The notes beneath the pieces are model-generated. The model was not told where the DNA came from. It made no database searches and saw only the letters and a list, made by a program, of their open reading frames with translations. 64,000 nt of DNA, taken from positions 620,001-684,000 of the forward strand of contig JAETXT010000010.1 in the NCBI GenBank assembly GCA_019188255.1, read 5' to 3'. Below, piece by piece: positions 21,596 to 32,598 of this stretch. Every line of letters starts with the position of its first letter. Within the stretch, counting starts at the first letter, position 1. The position numbers and the translations under genes were made by a program. This DNA comes from Verticillium longisporum. Taxonomy: Eukaryota > Ascomycota > Sordariomycetes > Glomerellales > Plectosphaerellaceae.

Positions 21596-23437
21596 TTACG
21601 ATCGCTCCATTACTTGCACCCACATGTCGGAAATCGCAAATAATCCTAACAGATTGCGTGTCTTCCACGGCTTAATCGGATCGATGAGAGCAACGTCGAA
21701 ATGCCGCAACAGCTGCGTATATCGAACGAGAGTCAGCAAGAGGGCATCACGGATGCAGACCCAACAGTTTCCACCCAGTAGGAACGATGCCGCCGAGCAG
21801 GAAACTGGGTCAAAGAGGAGGGGATACGACAGGGGGAGAAGCAGAAAAACAGCAGACGTACCTCAAAAATGGTCTTGGCCATCTCCATTTGCGCGACGGG
21901 CTTGCCGAGGCACGTGAATCTGCCGTCGCCAAAGACCATGTCATTCGTCCGCACCATAGCCGCCAGCTTGTCTTTATCGTCCTCAAACCAGCGCTCTGGC
22001 CTGAAAGCCTGAGCGTCGTCGCCGTAGAGGGCCTCGTCGCGGTGCATGGCGTAGGCGGAATATCCAATGCACACGCCCCCGGGCAGCGCGATTCTCTCGC
22101 CGTCGACGACAACGGTGTCGCCGCCTGCCGGCACGTCGCGCGGGAACAGGTTAGCCACAGGTGTTCGCACACGCAGTGACTCGCGGACGACAGCCTGCAG
22201 AAGAGGCAATTCCTTTGCCTGAGCCTGAGAAATGAGGCCGTTCCCGACAGCCGGCGCCCGGCCGTCGCGCACCGCCGCATCAATCTCCTTCTGCAGCAGT
22301 GCGTAAACGCGTGGGTTCGTCATAACCAGTAGCAGCGCGCCGCGTATGGCACCGGCCGTTGTGTCAGAGCCAGCGATAATCTGCTCGAGTGCCTCAGACT
22401 TCAGCTCATCATCGCGCAGACCGTGGCGGATAAATGATGCCAGCATGTCGGAGCGCTTATCGGTGTCGCCCCGAGCGACGCGCTCGTCGACAAAGCGGAA
22501 GCAAGTCGCCATCATCTTGCCAAATCCATTGTTGTCGCGGGGCGAGGGCGCAATGAAGCGACCAAGCACAGGCGACTGCGCGAGCCACGATGCACCGAGG
22601 GCCCAGGCAGTATTGGCAGCAGCGAGACCTTCTTCACTCGATTGAAGATACGAGTCCACATCTTTATCGGCTGCCAGCATGCCAAAAGTCTTGCCCAAGC
22701 CGACGGCACTGATGACATCGAGCGTGAAGAATTGCACCTTCTTGGCTAGGTCCATGGGCACAATGCGGTCTGGCGTCGAAATGTACTTGGTCCTCACGAG
22801 GTTGAGCAAGTCCTCAAGGCGCTCGTCAATGGACGCCTCGAGGCCCGGGTTCTCTCGCCCTGAGTACTATTTCAAGTGTCAGTACGATTGGGATGCGTTC
22901 ATGGGGTGAGCCAAATCACTCACGCCAGGGGCCATCTGCTTCCTCCGCTGCTCGTGCTTCACATTGTCAGATTGAGTAAAGACGTTGTCGCGGCGATACT
23001 CGACCCGGCAAGCATTGTAGTACCACTCGGATCGTTTGTACCCAGCCTGTCGGTTGACGTGCGCCCAGACCTCGGGCGACGAGGTCAATAGGATTCCAGG
23101 TGCGATTCGCGCAATGGGACCTTTCGTTGTCAGCTACGTGGATCGCAATCTTTTTCTGCTATCACAATCAAGTACATGTACAAGAACGAGGGGAAAAAAG
23201 ACCGTCATCTCGTGAACCACACGTACCGTGTTCCTTGCTAACCTTAGCATACCACTCATGGCACTTTTCCGACAGTGCGGCCTTGCCGTGCGGGATGTTG
23301 CTGACCCCGGTCCAGCGTGGACCAGTAAACTGTCTCAGTCTGGCCCAGGCGATCACTGTGCGTGCCAGATAAAGCACAAACAGCGCCGCGACCAGCGGCA
23401 CCGCCGTCACCTGTTCTGAGAAGAGCTTTGTGATCAT
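21596..23437 (-). CDS. Cytochrome P450 monooxygenase
   Basis: Four exons: 23437-23227, 23120-22924, 22866-21862 and 21712-21596; 509 residues. An N-terminal membrane anchor spans about residues 10-28. Diagnostic motifs: I-helix A-G-S-D-T-T (301-306), K-helix E-S-L-R (365-368), P-E-R-W, and heme loop F-G-D-G-R-F-T-C-L-G with the heme-ligating Cys at 455. The 38-residue last exon, after a 149-bp intron, supplies a normal C-terminus. Overall it resembles fungal microsomal P450s of the pisatin demethylase/trichothecene oxygenase assemblage, which oxidise xenobiotics or secondary metabolites in the ER. No reductase, PKS or NRPS is adjacent. All splice sites are GT-AG and phases close exactly. Confidence 0.92.
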
Positions 23438-25141
23438 GACTGCTGAAATGTCAGCAAAGAAGAAGACTGAAGGCAAAGGACAGGATTCGACCGACCGGAA
23501 AACTGGTAACACAACCCTAGGTCCACCGCTGGAGGGGGTCGAACCGGGACGTCCCATGTTCATCTTATATCGATGCCGGAAGGGGGGAGGCGAAATGGGT
23601 GGCCCCGCACAATTCACATGATGCTACCTACTTAGTTTCTGGTAAGCCACCTTTCCACACATCGACTAGACCTCATTCATGTCTCTTATTAGCGGTCCTC
23701 GCAGACGGCGTGGGACTTGGAGGGCGTTCGGGCCCATAACCTGGCGGTTGTCTTTCCAATCACGAACCAGCCATAACTCAGCCCGGCGGGCGTTGCTCGA
23801 AGTAGATGCTCTTCGCGACCCTGAGGGCCCAAAGCTGGGGCACGCTCATGAGAGGGTGGGAATGCCCAGACACGCAGGGATGTGCCATTCGTTCATGCCC
23901 GATGACCCTAGGTGTCTTGGGCCTAGTACCTCTACGTGGTGTCTCGTTTGTGCCAGGAATCGTATGCATCATCACAATTTCTTTCCGCCTACCTGACTTC
24001 TGTCCCCCCCCTCGACTGGAGCACCTGCAAGCCAGTGACCACATGGTCTGATCTTCAGTAGTGGGCGCGGTTCCCGGCGGGCCGGGCCCCATGGGCCCAG
24101 TCATGACACGAATGGCTCTGGAGCACATTCCCTGTAAGGGTCCCCCCACGACCGGGTTCCTGGGCTGCTTGGGCACAGTTGGCGGGTTGCTTGAGCATTG
24201 GCTGTGCATGGGTTCAGGGTTCGTGTATGGTAGGTAGACCGAGCTTGGTGCCCCCTTTTGCGCCAGCTGCTGCCGATGGCTCGACAAGTTCACAAACGAC
24301 CAAGAGGAAGGAAAACAAGACAATGGTAGGCGGATGACACAATGATCTACTTTGTTGCTTGGCTACATCCTGTTGCGCGCTAGATACGGTGGCACTGCTA
24401 GGCTGCGATCTCGATTAAGCTAGACAACATCCAGAGGCCTCGTCTGGTGCTCAGCCGCACCATTTCCCCTTCACTGTGATTGTGTGTGAGTGTCTCATAA
24501 AGAGCATCACCTCTCAAGCTCGTCAATCGAAGAGTCGAGCGTCAGGCAGACGATCGGCGAACCCTTTGTTGTCGGCGAACTCATCACATCGATCTTGGAG
24601 CAAGCTGGACCACTGAACGAGAACACAGCGACCGTGTCGGCGTGCGATGTCTTGGCGTACACCTGTCGCCCTGGAGGGCGCTCATGACACGGCCTTCAAT
24701 ATTTTCGTCGTCAATGTGGCGATTGCACATTTGTTCATCATCCCGTATGGCATAGTCACATCCTTCACGTCGAGGTTTGACGAGACGTTCGCCTACTTCG
24801 AATTAGCTTATGTCGTTTTCGCTCTGTCGCCTCTCATCATCTACCATGTCGTTGTGCTTTTTTACCACATCTGGAATCTCAGCGACTACGTCTACTTCAG
24901 GACAACACATGCCCTGCGCCGTTCATCCCACTGCCTAGCGTTATGGCACTTGCGCCGAACGGCTTGCCTACACGCCTTCATTCGAACTCGGAAACATGAC
25001 CTGCAACAAGCGGTCAGTTGCGGTTTACACCTTGTCGTCTACCACGTCCCGCCTTTGAGTTATGTGAGCAATCAATGGACATTGAGTTCGTCGCGGCAAA
25101 CATGGATTTCACAGGCGACACCTCAAGTGCAAGCTCTTGAC
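23438..25141. other. Intergenic, includes an open hydrophobic frame before the HET gene
   Basis: No gene is supported from 23438 to about 24640. From 24647 the HET reading frame is open upstream for 165 codons and encodes hydrophobic stretches (about 24700-24880) that look like membrane segments. This could be an N-terminal extension of the HET protein or chance. Confidence 0.45.
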
Positions 25142-27815
25142 ATGTGCGTAACGAGCCGCGTCTGCAAAGGCTGTCAGCGGTTGGTACGAGCCTCTTATCT
25201 GCTCGTGGGTTCCTCCTGGCCGTTAACGCGCAGACGGGAGATGCATCATCTCGGCTTGACCTTGGACGCCCTGGAGACATCTGCGTCAAGCAAGTGTTGC
25301 CACTTGTGCACGGTCCTCTGGTTCTCCATGTCAAACAGCGAGTTGAATGGTGCGAAAGGCCTCAGGGAGCTTTCTCTGCCCGCCCAGGGGCCGATGGGGG
25401 TTACTACGAATGCTGCCGAGAGACAACCCCTCCTAAGCTCGGGTCAGCCGGGACTGAGACTGGCAATTAGGAAGCAACTGAGGAAGAACGTGCATGACGA
25501 GTCGCATCTATTCATGCAATTATTCATGGGATCCGTTTCCCTTGGGCATGAAATCCTCATTGAGGACGATCCTAACTGTGAGTGACCGCTTCCTTGCCGA
25601 GATCGGACGATCCCTAATCATGGCTTAAGCGTCTTTGGAGCGAGAACTCAGTCTCTCTACAGACTCATCTTTATGTCTAGATTTGGCGCGCAATTGGTTA
25701 CACGATTGCCAGTCGAATCATCCCAGGTGCCGTGCTAGAAAGGCCTCTCAGAGAGTGCTGCCCAGTCGACTTATCTTCATCGAAAGGACTTCTGACGATG
25801 TTGGATACCGAGCTCATCTGGTGCAAACTAAAGGCTGGGGTAGTCATGTCGATTATCTTGCCCTCAGTCACTGCTGGGGCTCCAGTGTAAACGAGACACT
25901 AACTGACCATAATCTCGACGATCTTTGTCGGCAAATTGAGCCCGCCAAGCTGTCTCAAAATTTCATCGATGCCATTCACATAACGCAGAAACTGGGCTTC
26001 TCTTACTTATGGATTGATTCGCTCTGCATCATGCAAAAATGTTTCAATCACGACGCATCCTCAGTCTGCAATCAGCGAAGTCTACATGACTGGGAGACGG
26101 AATCCAGGCAAATGGCCAACGTCTATGCTCAAGCGTCCTGCACGATATCTGCTACTGGCTCGGCCGAATCTTCTGGCGGCTGCTTCAAGAAGAGGAACCC
26201 TCTGCCATACTTTCCGTGTCACATCCTCGCCGATCCTTCAAGCCGACAGAGTTTGACGGTCAAGGCGGCCAACACGGCCTTCAAGACCAACATGTTCCAC
26301 ACTGAGGTTGACGGTGGTCCACTGAACACGCGAGCCTGGGCCTTCCAGGAACGCCTCCTCTCCCAGCGCATCATCCACTTTGGTGCCTCCCTCATGTTCT
26401 TCGAATGCAGCACCCTTTTCGCGTCGGAGCTGCAGCCCGAGGGCATATACGATGGAGTCGATGTCCTGACACGTGATGGCACCAAACACGAATTCCCTGA
26501 CCTTGACAGATGGGCAGAGATGCTTGATCCTTTCCTCCCTCCGCCACAACCATCAGCGCCCCCTGCGCTTGAGCCAGAGGACTTTACTCCTCCAGACGAC
26601 TCGGCACCCTCGAGGCCTTCGGTATCTATCAAGCTTCCAAACACGTATGGCGTCTTTCCTTCCAAGCACGAGCGCCAGGCCCGCGCCCGTTACAATAAGG
26701 CCTGGAACCTTTATCGAGCGCGCAAGCGCCACAGACTCGAAGAGAACGCAGCTCGTGAGCGGCGTCACGCCGCACGCGAACGGGCGCGCCAGGAGAGCGC
26801 GGAACAAGCGCACCTGCGGAAATCAGAGCAAGCACTGCAGATTCCCCGGGCACCTAACCCCGCATACAAAGCTCCGGAGGTTGTTGCATCCCTCTCGGAC
26901 AACAGCGTCACGGGGTACCGTGGTGCATTCGATTTCCTCGCCGCCGCCGCCGCTGCAGGGTCTTCACGCGATATCGCGCCACGAGATCAGCTACGTCTAC
27001 ACCAGAGGTGGTTTGAGCTCGTGAGCAAATACACACGCAGCCAATTGACTGTTGCGGGGGACCGCCACATGGCTGCTGCCGGCGTGGCGCGTGCTATCCA
27101 GGGGCCGGGGACCAACGCGGACTATCTCGCAGGCTTGTGGCGGCGACATCTTGAATTTGATCTCCTGTGGAGCTTGGAAGGATCTCCGAAATGCCGACCG
27201 TCGCCGTATCGGGCACCCTCGTGGTCCTGGATCTCTGTTGATGGGGCGGTCTCTCAGCGACTCCTGCCTTTCACGCTCGCCAACGAGGCCCGTCGGTGCG
27301 AAGTGGATATGCTGGCGAAAGTTGTCGCCGTGCAGGTGCTTGACGCGAAAACAGGAGAGGAAGCTACTGATGCCACGGCCCCAATCGGGACCGGATTGCT
27401 TGAGCTTCGCGGTGTTCTATGCCCAGTGTCACAACTAGACGTCAACGAGGCTACCGGCCAGGGCAGGCTGTTGCTATCAGGCACGTGGGCTGAGTGCGTC
27501 ATGGACACACTTTCCTCTGAGGTTCGAGGATATGACGATCTGTTCTGCCTTCCGGTACTCAACATGACAAGATTTCCGTTGTTAGAGGAGGAAAGCATGG
27601 CGAAAATGGAACGGGCATCATTGCACGGCATTATTTTGAGACAGTTTGGTGGCACATCAGCCGTCAAACATATTTCTTCGTCATGCAAGGCATTCGAAAG
27701 GGTCGGGTCTTTTGTGTTATCATCCCTGCTAGATGATGGACATGGCGTACTCGAGGCCATCAGGCATCCCACGCTGGCAGGTGATCTTGCGTCTACCAGT
27801 ATCTCTGTCAGGTGA
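25142..27815 (+). CDS. HET-domain protein (heterokaryon incompatibility type)
   Basis: Exons 25142-25577 and 25630-27815, 873 residues. The N-terminus has C-x2-C and C-H-L-C-T pairs that often precede HET domains. The HET domain begins with Y-L-A-L-S-H-C-W-G (about 221), continues through L-G-F-S-Y-L-W-I-D-S-L-C-I and the M-A-N-V-Y-x-x-A-x-C-T-I-S-A segment, then L-N-T-R-A-W-A-F-Q-E-R-L-L-S-x-R-I-I-H-F. Downstream come a Pro-rich linker and a highly charged Arg/Glu/Ala stretch (around 500-560) predicted to be helical. HET domains trigger cell death after fusion of unlike strains, or act downstream of NLR sensors. The 52-bp intron (gtgagt to ttaag) was chosen because it joins two family-like segments in phase. 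A longer N-terminal extension is possible. Confidence 0.9.
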
Positions 27816-28762
27816 TAATATCCCATTCTGGACACAAAACTTAAGACGGTGACATTTTTGCCACTCTTCAGTTATGCTGTCAGTTCGCAAGCACCAACGA
27901 ATATACTTTCTTCAGCATCAACTCGTCATTTCGAGCCACTCGCTGGATCCAGACCTACAATCCTACGTCTACATTACATAAGATACATCGCTATCAGTGC
28001 CTGTCCAGGCTTCAGACAAAGGCTTCACAGCCCCAAGTCAGTTTCGCGCACGGCTGGCGATCAAGTCATGTGGCGTTGATACAGCATATTTTCCAGGTTC
28101 AGGTGTCTTTTTCGATCAAGGCCGCCCTTTTAAAAACCGGGATGGTAGACTACTGCACCGCTCAGAGCGCTTGTCATTGAGGTTGAGATTTGGGCACGTG
28201 GCAGAATTAGATCCATTCTCATGTTTACAGTAATTTTTTGTGGGTTTGCTCATCCGTACATGCGCACGTAGCATCTAAATGTAGCGAAGCAACTTGGTCA
28301 CTGCCAGTTTGAGTAGCCCAAGCCACGATGGGATCTTGTGCCAAGGTCCATCACGCCGTCCCAGCTGATGTATGCCGTGACTAAAACAACAGGGGTGGAC
28401 AAGAAGGCCACACTCCTAAAACGTAAGCTCCCTTTGAACCGTTATACTATACTTCAAACCAGCTCGAAACTGATAAAAGTAAGATGTTACTTAATTATGT
28501 CGCCGATGACCTAGTACATAGAATTCCAGGGCATTAAACAGAGAGAAGGGTGCCGAGAGGGCTCTGAAGTTATGGGTCTGTCTGGATGATACCCGTGCTT
28601 GGCGGATTTGGATTGCGGCTAAATCTGTCCACCCCTTTGATAAGGCATCCATCACTCGAGGTTGCCCAGGCGCTTCGATCCAATCCATGCTTCTTCTCAC
28701 AGCTTGGCATGGTTGGCCTCGATATTCACCAGTGTGAGATTGCCGCTAGGCTTTATTTCGAA
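27816..28762. other. Intergenic, nothing recognised
   Basis: Spacer between the HET gene and the esterase; holds the esterase promoter. No further gene seen. Confidence 0.5.
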
Positions 28763-29804
28763 ATGCTGAAGAGTTCGCTAGGTCAGCGGCACGATGCACG
28801 ACAACCCAGAAGCCCTTGGGCGACGTTGGTGACGCTCACCTTCTTGGTCTCGATTTTGTCGAAAGCAGTTTCTGCGGACAAATCCACAGTCCTCAATGTA
28901 CAGGCCCGTACACAGATCGCCAACGGAGTGGAGTTGCAAGTCCTACCCATTGGAGAGGACGTTTTTGACATGGAATTCGAGATGAGTTGCGTTGTCGTTT
29001 GCGGCAGTCCATCGATATGCTCTCATCTTAGTCCCCTGAGTCAATCTACTCATGTTATCATGCTAATGTGTCATACCCAGCTCGATCACCTTTGGTGTCC
29101 ATAGCACACACGGAAATGGCTACCGTGGCGAGCTCCATGACCTTTTAGTGCAACGAGGAAACAAAGTCAACTTTGTAGGTGGCCTGGCAACTGGAAGCAT
29201 GGCCGACAATAGTCATGAAGGACATCGAGCCTTTGTAATTGACCAGATATCGAATTCGAGTACAGTCGGTCTCCACGCAGCGGCCAATATTGTCCTGTTG
29301 CATGCAGGAACCAATGACATGAGAAACGAGGTGGACTCTCTCAACGGCCCTACGCGACTCAAGAGCCTAATCGACATCATCTTTGAAGATAGTCTCGAGG
29401 CTGTGGTGTTTGTGTGTCAAATTACTCCGGCGGGTCCTAATAAGTACCGCGACGCACTCCCTCGGATCGACACTTTCAATGCTGCGATTCCCGACTTGGT
29501 CTCTGGATTTAGTTCGTCTGGGAAAAAATTTGTCATGGTACCCATGAACAAAGCTATTTCGACAAAAGACTTCGGGGACAACCTTCACCCGAACGATATC
29601 GGCTACACCAAGATGGCGAACGAGTATTACGCTGCCATAAAGGAAGCAGACGCAAGAGATTGGATATCTGCACCAGGTCAGTGGGGAGGTGGTCGCAGCG
29701 CCACTGAAGTTGCGGAAGAGGATCTCATTTCAGCCGGGATGAAGTCTGTAGCCTTCACTCAATATGGGTTGACCTGCATAACTATTTTTCTTCTCTCTAT
29801 TTAA
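28763..29804 (+). CDS. Secreted SGNH/GDSL-type esterase, possible GPI anchor
   Basis: Exons 28763-28956 and 29081-29804, 305 residues. Block I (I-G-D-S-I-T-F-G, catalytic Ser) is created only by joining the exons; block III is A-G-T-N-D-M and block V F-G-D-N-L-H-P-N-D gives the Asp-His pair. A hydrophobic segment at about 20-34 of the protein serves as signal peptide, and a hydrophobic C-terminal tail of about 14 residues suggests a GPI-anchor signal. Relatives deacetylate polysaccharides or cleave short esters outside the cell. Oddity: the intron that gives the perfect motif starts with GG (ggacgt) rather than GT, while its branch (tgctaat) and acceptor (cccag) are normal. No GT donor nearby gives an open frame. 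The gene may be misspliced or one base may be wrong. Confidence 0.8.
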
Positions 29805-29897
29805 GACCGTATTTTTGGATATGAGCCTACATAAGATTCAGAGACAGACGTCAAGAAGTGATACACGAATATCTCATATCAATTATGAAGTGCAGAA

Positions 29898-31869
29898 TCA
29901 GGTCCATTCGCTCCAACTCTGACCCTTCCAGTACACATCGCCCTCGGCCTCGAACTGCGGGCCCTCAGCAGCGACTATATGCCCCAGCTCGCAGCGATTG
30001 TACTCTACCTTCACTTGCTGGGCATAGAAATTGTCGAACTGTGGTGAAAGGGCTTCGCGTAAAGTAGTAACACCTCCTTGAGGGTGCAGCGACCGCCAGG
30101 GCTGGGAACAGGTCACGCCCTTGCAAGATTTGAGCACGAAAAGGAGCGCATCAAGCCGTGGAAGTAAACTTTGCAGAGAATGACCGAGGATGGTAGACTT
30201 GGCAGCCAATTCGGTTTCTTCTGGGTGCAGCAGGTTCCGAAGTTGGCCAGGATCAGTCTATAATGCATCAGCTCCAAATCCATACTCTCTACCAGGTAGA
30301 AGCACTTACGTTCAAGTCGTATAGCTCATGCTCATTGGTGCACCAAATTGAGTAGTACAGGTTGTAGTCTTCGCCAATGACGCGAATGGCCTTGTAGGTG
30401 TTGTTGAATACTCGCTTATCATCACCCCCGTTGAAGCCCCATTTCCCCTCGGAAATGGCCCAACCCCAATATTCGATGTTCACATGCTCGCGGCTTAGAG
30501 GGGCTTCCTCTTGCTCTTTCAAAGACAGTGGGATAGGGGCACCGTCGAAGTCTGCCCGCAAAGGAGCGTTGGCTAGGTTGAGAATCGTGGGCACGAGGTC
30601 GATATGTGCTGTCACAGCCTCGGAGATGGCGCCCTTAGGTACACTAGGGCCTCGCACGATGAGAGGAATGTTGATATCTTCTTCGTAGCCGCACTCCTTT
30701 CCGGGCTGGAGTCTGTGCTGACTGATATGAAAACCGTTGTCCGTAGTGAAGAATATGTAGGTGTTGTCTAAGACGCCATGCTCCTCCAGCTTGTCAATGA
30801 GGCCATCAACTAATTCATCAACAGCTTGAAGGGCTTGCAGGCGTCCACGATAGTGGAGGTCGTTATATGCCACATTTTCGTCGCTGAGCTTAGGCTGACG
30901 ACGAATCCAGTCGGCACCCGAGGGTTTATCTGGGTTGAAATTTTCCGTACGAGGAACCTTAGCATCTGGAAACAGGTGCTCATGTCTCTTGGCTGGCTGA
31001 GGAAAGCTAACCCTGAACTCGTCGTCAGACACGGGTACATTCTCATCGGGACCTTTGACTGGGTTCAGCGTTGAGGCGTTCACATTGCTGTGGGGTGCAA
31101 TGGGTGCAATGCCGAGGAAGAAAGGTTCTCCAGCGGCGACAGCATCGTCAAGGAACCCGTACGCCTTTTGTGCCACGAGGTCTGTAGAATACTGCCCGAG
31201 ATGGTTGACCGGGGAATCCTTGTTCCTCTGGAAGGTTGCGTTCCAATACGCATAAGTGTTCGGATCGAGAAGGAAATCCTTGGGTCGTGTGAGAGTAGGA
31301 CCTTGATCATGATATTCCACCACTTACAGATCCATTCCAGCCATTGAGGTGAGGGGAGTCATAGTTCCAGATGGTGTGAGCATTGAACATTTTCCCCGTA
31401 TAGTAGGTACTGTAGCCTGCATTTTGCAGCCAAACTGGCAAGTAGTTCTCGTTATGTCCATTCTTCACGAAGATGGGAAATCCACCTGCCACAGGTTAGC
31501 ACCCAGAAGATCTGACGATCTCCAGGCGTACATACCATAGGGAGGATTCAGGTCAGTGACGTTTGTGTTGTGAGCCAGTTTGCCAGTCCAGAGACTTGCA
31601 CGAGACGGACAACAAATGGCTGTGGTGCAGAAGTGCCGTTTATACGAGGTACCCTGCTTGACAAGGAGGTCTTGAATCAGGGGGATATGTGCGAGGGAGT
31701 TCATATGCAGGTCTTGGTCGTCAGTCAAGACGAAAACAATATTCGGTCGGCTTGTCGCTCCATGCTCAGTGGTCGGCCCCAGGAGCGGAGTCTGGTCTTG
31801 GCTCGCAGTGACGACCTGGCGCGTCGCCATGAGCGCCGTCGTGGCCAGAGCTGATTGTAAAAGACGCAT
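29898..31869 (-). CDS. Secreted arylsulfatase
   Basis: Four exons: 31869-31536, 31485-31328, 31278-30310 and 30257-29898; 606 residues. Signal peptide at 1-22. Metal-binding Asp pair T-D-D at 49-51. The sulfatase signature C-C-P-S-R-A-S at 86-92 contains the Cys that is converted to formylglycine. Further conserved blocks are Y-Y-T-G-K, F-F-T-T-D-N-G and the late G-K-E-C-G-Y-E-E-D-I-N-I-P region. The substrate class (aryl sulfate, sulfated glycan or other) cannot be read. It is convergent with the SGNH esterase (93 bp between stops) and divergent from the transporter at 32599. All introns are 49-52 bp and phase-consistent. The start at 31869 was chosen for the signal peptide; an upstream in-frame ATG at 32076 is less likely. 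Confidence 0.93.
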
Positions 31870-32598
31870 TTGTGGTCGCGTTAGTATATCTCCCCAGGCG
31901 ATGCCGTGTGTGTCTTTTCGATTGAAAGGGATTCGTTGAATCCCAATATTCCATTGGAATATGGGTTGCCACATAAGTTTGACACAAGTAGTCGCCTTTG
32001 AAGACTGGAGCGATTCGGAAGTCGGGGTGATCGAACCGACACCCGGATGGCGTGCTGATGTATCCTCATCGCGCAACGGTCAAATACCCGCAACACCCAC
32101 CCTCCTGGCCTTCTTCGCTCGATACAGCATGCAATACCAGGTTCCTGCAGCAGGAGAGAGCCATTTGATACCTGGTTCCGGCCCATTTCTTCATCGCAAT
32201 CCGCGCTGATGATTGCACAATTATTTTCCTGCGAATCACCATGTGCCCCAAGAGGAGTTTTCTTCACGGCCAGCTTTTATTACAGTGCTGGCGAAGCGGT
32301 TCCGGATGCCGGACAATCCATGCATCATCCTATGAGACCTGAATATCTTCGGAATATCTGATGGGCCCTGAGGGGCCGGAGAAATGTTGAATCCACCCGC
32401 GTGGAAGGCTCCATAGTGTGATCCAGGAAGATTTTGATCGGGATAATATGCGGAGGCTGTAGACTGGAATTGTGAAATCCAAGTGGAAACTTCGGATATA
32501 AAGACCCTTTGCCTTTTGCAAGTCCACCTGGCCTTCGATTGTAATCGTATCTTTTGCAGTTGTGTTGTCGCACAGCTGATCTGAAATCCAATTTCACA
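31870..32598. promoter_or_regulatory. Divergent promoter of sulfatase and transporter
   Basis: About 730 bp separating two divergent start codons. No operator recognised and no ORF of merit. Shared control of the two genes is plausible. Confidence 0.45.

Noticed and set aside
19463..23437. Secondary-metabolite biosynthetic cluster
   Set aside because: No backbone synthase, cyclase or cluster transporter is present in the neighbouring sequence.
23530..23560. T-loop-like word suggesting a tRNA
   Set aside because: Stem bases do not pair and no anticodon or acceptor stem can be formed on either strand. A similar word near 32030 fails for the same reason, as does the one near 18970.
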